Origin: an uncultured Ruminococcus sp.
GTDB lineage: Bacteria; Bacillota; Clostridia; Oscillospirales; Ruminococcaceae
Assembly: GCA_947169885.1 (NCBI GenBank)
Contig: CAMVRM010000018.1
Span: 1-55,267, forward strand
Direction: 5' to 3'
DNA: 55,267 nt
In this document: positions 52,284 through 55,267 of the stretch, piece by piece
Numbering within the stretch: position 1 is the first letter of the stretch
How the letters are laid out: each line of letters begins with the position of its first letter
The notes under the pieces: model-generated
The model's database searches: none
Told to the model about the DNA's origin: nothing
Seen by the model: the letters and a program-made list of their open reading frames with translations, nothing else
Program-made: the position numbers and the translations under genes

Positions 52284-53156
52284 TCATCGTTTGTCTCCGT
52301 AGAAAAACAGCGCAAGCGTTCCCGGTCCCGAGTGCGCTCCTATCACCGGTCCTGTGTACGCTTTTATGACTTCCGTTTCACTGCCGAATATCTCTTTCAG
52401 CATCTTCTCAGCCGCAAGCGCATCTTCCATACAGTCACCATGGCTCAGCGTTACTGTCTTATTGCGGTTGTCTCCCGCACGCTCTCTTATCATGTCACCA
52501 AGCGCCTTTATCGAGGCTTTCCGCCCACGCACTTTGCCCTGCGGTATAAGATGACCCTCGTCATCAACGTTCAGCAGCGGCTTTATACCCAGCATCGTGC
52601 CTGCTATCGCCGCTCCTCTCGAAACTCTGCCGCCCCTGAAAAGGTATTTAAGGTCATCTACCGTAAAAACATGACAAATGTGCAGACGTATCTCCTTGAT
52701 GTATTCTTCCAGCTGTTCGATAGTGAAGCCCTCACGTTTCTTCTTCTCGGCGTAAATGAGCATAAGCCCCTCGCCCGATGATGCCGCAAGCGAATCGACA
52801 ATGACGATCTTCCGCTCGGGATACTTCTGCGCAAGCTCGTCACGCACTATCACCGAACTTGCATAACTGCCGCTCAGACCCGACGAAAACGCAAGGTATA
52901 AAATGTCATTACCCTTTTCAAGTTCCTCCTCAAACGCCTTTTCGTAAACGCCTATGGGTATCTGCGAGGTCTTTGTCTTTGCATCGTTTCGCATTCGTGC
53001 GTAAAAATCTTTCATGGAAATGGTGTCGGTGGTGAAAGTTTCGCCGTCTATCTCAAAACTCAGCGGCAGAAGCTTGCAGTCCATTTGTGCAAGCTTTTCC
53101 TCGGGAAGATCACAGGTCGTGTCGCAAAATAGGGTGTATGGTCTGTTGTTATCCAT
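52284..53156 (-). CDS. DegV family fatty-acid-binding protein
   Basis: This is a 290-residue cytoplasmic protein of the DegV/FakB type, which holds fatty acids for phosphorylation by FakA. Landmarks are LFCDTTCDLP at the N-terminus, KTSQIPIGVY, the LAFSSGLSGSYASS loop with the conserved serines, IVDSLAASSGEG, and GPVIGAHSGPGTLALFF at the C-terminus. GCGAGG precedes the ATG by 10 bases. No fakA gene is present in the window, so it may be an orphan FakB. Confidence 0.93.
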   Translation of the reverse strand: MDNNRPYTLFCDTTCDLPEEKLAQMDCKLLPLSFEIDGETFTTDTISMKDFYARMRNDAKTKTSQIPIGVYEKAFEEELEKGNDILYLAFSSGLSGSYASSVIVRDELAQKYPERKIVIVDSLAASSGEGLMLIYAEKKKREGFTIEQLEEYIKEIRLHICHVFTVDDLKYLFRGGRVSRGAAIAGTMLGIKPLLNVDDEGHLIPQGKVRGRKASIKALGDMIRERAGDNRNKTVTLSHGDCMEDALAAEKMLKEIFGSETEVIKAYTGPVIGAHSGPGTLALFFYGDKR

Positions 53157-53259
53157 GTTGACTCACCTCGCAGGTATTTTTATTAAGTCGTATTATACCA
53201 TATTATTAACAAAAATGCAAGGCAAATGTTGACAGCTTTTACCCATTTTGTGAAAACTG

Positions 53260-54030
53260 TTACCCCTCAGAACCGCCGTTGTGTTTGAGTGCGGCAGACT
53301 GCCATGTCATGCGAAAGAAATTCTCACGGTATTGTTTCGGGGTAAGTCCCGTGTGTCTGCGGAAACATGAGATAAAGTGGCTGTGTGAACTGAAATTCAG
53401 GTAGTTGCCAATGTCGACAGGCGTGTAGTCGGAGAATTTCAGCATATTTTCGGCGGCTTCGATGCGGCGCTTCATCACATAGTCGGTTATCGTCATGCCG
53501 ACTTCCTTGCGGAACAGCTTAGAGAGATACTGCGGAGTAAGCCCCAGCTGGTCGGCAAGTTCCTGCACACGAACGCCCTTGTAGATGTTGTTGTAGATAA
53601 GGTCTAAGCAGGTGAGTACGTGCTTTGAATATGCCTCGCCCGAATTGACCATGCGCATACGTTTTGTGTATTCGATGAACGTTTCACGGTGTATCTCGGC
53701 GAGCTGTTCGGCAGTCGTGCTAACGTCAAGGCGGTTGATGAAAATATCGCTGATCGTGTAGGCAGTTTCCATGGGCATTCCTGCTTCGATGCAGAAACGT
53801 GCGATAAGTGCGATAGTTATTATCAGGTGATACTTCATGTTGCGTATCGGGTCAGCGGAGAGTTTTCCGTAGCCCTCGACCGCAAGCGGAGTGTACAGTT
53901 CCATAACTCTGTCAAGGTCGCCCGAACTGACAGCGGAATAAAATTCCAGTTCTTTCTGGTACGGAGAGTGCAGCGAACCATTCTCACGCTGCATAAATTC
54001 ACGGTAATTCAGTTCCTTATTTATCGACAT
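53260..54030 (-). CDS. AraC family transcriptional regulator
   Basis: This is a 257-residue regulator. The N-terminal 150 residues are helical with no recognised ligand pocket. The C-terminal 100 residues contain two helix-turn-helix motifs: VQELADQLGLTPQYLSKLFRK and PVDIGNYLNFSSHSHFISCFRR, followed by GLTPKQYR. A TATAAT on the minus strand at 54094-54099 would place transcription start near 54087. A start at the in-frame ATG 54078 would then be almost leaderless, so the ATG at 54030 is preferred although its ribosome binding site is weak. Targets unknown; it is divergent from bioY. Confidence 0.87.
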   Translation of the reverse strand: MSINKELNYREFMQRENGSLHSPYQKELEFYSAVSSGDLDRVMELYTPLAVEGYGKLSADPIRNMKYHLIITIALIARFCIEAGMPMETAYTISDIFINRLDVSTTAEQLAEIHRETFIEYTKRMRMVNSGEAYSKHVLTCLDLIYNNIYKGVRVQELADQLGLTPQYLSKLFRKEVGMTITDYVMKRRIEAAENMLKFSDYTPVDIGNYLNFSSHSHFISCFRRHTGLTPKQYRENFFRMTWQSAALKHNGGSEG

Positions 54031-54228
54031 AAAAACACCACGCTTTTTGATTCTGATAGTTTGGGTAGTTTGCTCCATTTTATATTTATTTTTATTATAC
54101 CACATTTCGGGGGTGGATTTAAACAGTCAAAAGCAACAATCTTTGATGTAAAAAATTTACATATCGGTCATTGGGCGTTGTTCACATATCATTTTCAAAA
54201 AGTTTGTCAACTGAATATTTGATTTTGG

Positions 54229-54257
54229 TTGACATAACTGCCCGTGTGTGATATAAT
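54229..54257 (+). promoter_or_regulatory. Promoter of bioY
   Basis: TTGACA at 54229-54234 and TATAAT at 54252-54257 are consensus hexamers 17 bases apart, 33 bases before the start codon. I see no convincing BirA operator palindrome. Confidence 0.85.
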
Positions 54258-54290
54258 ACATATGCAATAATTATTTCGGAGGCTAAAAAA

Positions 54291-54851
54291 ATGGAACAAA
54301 CATCAAAACCTTTCATGACTGTCAAGGAAATGACTTTTACAGCTATCATGACAGTACTTATCGCAGTCTGCTCGTGGATCTCACTGCCTATCGGCAACGT
54401 GCCTTTCACCCTGCAAACTTTCGGAGTGTTCTGTGCGGTGATGCTTCTGGGCGGCAAGTGCGGAACTTTTTCGGTGCTGGTATACATTCTTCTCGGTGCG
54501 ATAGGCGTGCCTGTTTTTGCAGGATTTTCGGGCGGTGCAGGCGTGCTGTTCGGAAGCACGGGCGGCTACATAATCGGATTCCTGCTCCTTTCGGGCGCTT
54601 ATTGGATAGCTGAACACTTCTTAGGTGACAAGTTCATTCTGCCTGTTCAGCTTGGCGTTATGCTGTTCGGAACTTTTCTTTGCTACGCTTTCGGAACTGC
54701 GTGGTTCATCAAGGTCTACTCGCAGACAGGCGCTATCGACCTTAAAACCGCACTCAGCTGGTGCGTTATCCCGTTCATTATTCCCGACTGCGGAAAGCTT
54801 GCGCTTGCATCGCTCATTTGCAGCAGAGTGAAGAAATATGTCCGTCTTTAA
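54291..54851 (+). CDS. bioY: Biotin transporter BioY
   Basis: This is a 186-residue membrane S component of a biotin ECF transporter. It has about five or six hydrophobic helices and the family segments ISLPIGNVPFTLQTFGVF, LGAIGVPVFAGFSGG and GGYIIGFLL. No biotin synthesis genes are near, which suggests biotin uptake. CGGAGG lies 9 bases before the ATG. The next gene overlaps its end by 14 bases. Confidence 0.95.
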   Translation: MEQTSKPFMTVKEMTFTAIMTVLIAVCSWISLPIGNVPFTLQTFGVFCAVMLLGGKCGTFSVLVYILLGAIGVPVFAGFSGGAGVLFGSTGGYIIGFLLLSGAYWIAEHFLGDKFILPVQLGVMLFGTFLCYAFGTAWFIKVYSQTGAIDLKTALSWCVIPFIIPDCGKLALASLICSRVKKYVRL

Positions 54852-55218
54852 TCTTCGTCCGCATCACGCCCTCTGTATAAGCTTCTTTGAGGGCAAGGGT
54901 TACAGCGAGGATTTCACGGCGAACATGACCCGTGTGATAAATGCTTTTTCGGAAGAAAGCGCATCGGTAAGGCTGACCTGTTCGGCGGACGTGATATGTG
55001 CCGCCTGTCCAAACGCCTGTGCAGGCGGATGTGATTCGCCCGATAAAGTTGACAGCTATGACAAAGCGGTGCTTGACATCTGCGGACTTTCCGAGGGCGG
55101 TGTTATCGGAGCAGGGGAGTTGTTTGCGCTTGCCCGTGAAATGGTGATTGACAGCGGAAAGATAGCCAATGTCTGTGCCGACTGCTGCTGGGCGTATATC
55201 TGCCACGGAAAAATATAG
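54838..55218 (+). CDS. DUF1284 domain-containing protein
   Basis: This is a 126-residue cytoplasmic protein that starts FNLRPHHALCISFFEGKGYS, the DUF1284 signature. It carries cysteines in CAACPNACAGGC and CADCCWAYIC, which could bind a metal or iron-sulfur cluster; function is unknown. It overlaps bioY by 14 bases and is cotranscribed. Its TAG stop is contributed by the terminal TATAG of a family A element, so the native C-terminus may have been longer. Confidence 0.88.
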   Translation: MSVFNLRPHHALCISFFEGKGYSEDFTANMTRVINAFSEESASVRLTCSADVICAACPNACAGGCDSPDKVDSYDKAVLDICGLSEGGVIGAGELFALAREMVIDSGKIANVCADCCWAYICHGKI

Positions 55219-55267
55219 CAATCCAAGAAAATACCAACACAAATCTTTCGGATAAAATTCCACATTG
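55214..55267 (-). mobile_element. Family A MITE-like element, copy A3 (cut by window end)
   Basis: The last 54 bases, from TATAGCAATCC onward, are identical to the first 54 bases of A2 and lie in the same orientation. The element continues beyond the window. Confidence 0.8.

Noticed and set aside
1-55267. rRNA or tRNA genes
   Set aside because: No 16S/23S signature or tRNA cloverleaf with GTTCRANNC was recognised by eye; a tRNAscan run would settle it.

Overview
The window reads as chromosomal DNA of a fibre-degrading, Gram-positive, Ruminococcus-like member of the Clostridia (Oscillospiraceae). The pointers are a dockerin-bearing esterase, a membrane-anchored GH5 cellulase, a beta-helix carbohydrate-binding protein of the Cthe_2159 type, PolC, short HisG with HisZ, the DUF512-der-plsY-gpsA order, and strong AGGAGG ribosome binding sites with TTGACA/TATAAT promoters. 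I saw no rRNA, tRNA, CRISPR array or intact transposase gene.

Layout. 1-7165 is a secreted-polysaccharide block (multi-domain esterase, XRE/zinc-ribbon regulator, beta-helix protein) bounded by two nearly identical MITE-like elements in opposite orientation. 7145-9822 is accessory: a lipoprotein form of prephenate dehydratase and an AT-rich orphan gene beside rpsI. 9911-10761 is the rplM-rpsI operon (minus strand). 11050-14931 holds a catalytically degenerate S11 peptidase homologue, pgi, a small P-loop protein, and yceD-rpmF. 15041-31704 is a long plus-strand housekeeping run: DUF512 protein, a membrane protein, der, plsY, gpsA, pyrH, frr, uppS, cdsA, dxr, rseP-like protease, ispG, polC. It joins ribosome assembly and recycling, phospholipid and isoprenoid synthesis, and replication. 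31771-33186 is a GGDEF protein. 33382-42378 is a histidine cluster (hisZ-G-D-B-H-F-I-E) interrupted by three non-histidine genes and lacking hisA and hisC. 42653-47560 has a Cys-rich protein, the GH5 cellulase and an LCP cell-wall ligase. 47675-54030 is minus strand: rsmD-coaD-coiled-coil protein, a Ser/Thr-rich surface protein, an SDR oxidoreductase, DegV and an AraC regulator. bioY and a DUF1284 protein close the window.

The strongest unifying signal outside the genes is repetitive intergenic DNA. Three families recur: A (TATAGCAAT...ATTGCTATA, 161-180 bp, nearly identical copies), B (TTAGAACCTGTCTTCACAAG termini, 167 bp full length plus internally deleted and solo-end derivatives), and C (AATAAGAAATAAG..GAACTGACG..GCCAGAG..GTCC/GGAC hairpins, at least seven copies, nearly always starting at a stop codon in the same orientation as the upstream gene). 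Families A and B share a core, and copies of A, B and C supply the actual stop codons and last residues of several genes.

The most unusual genes are the exported prephenate dehydratase (7145-8215), the S11 peptidase homologue that has lost all three active-site motifs (11050-12186), and the AAA ATPase translationally coupled to hisF. All function calls come from reading the sequence by eye; no database search was possible.
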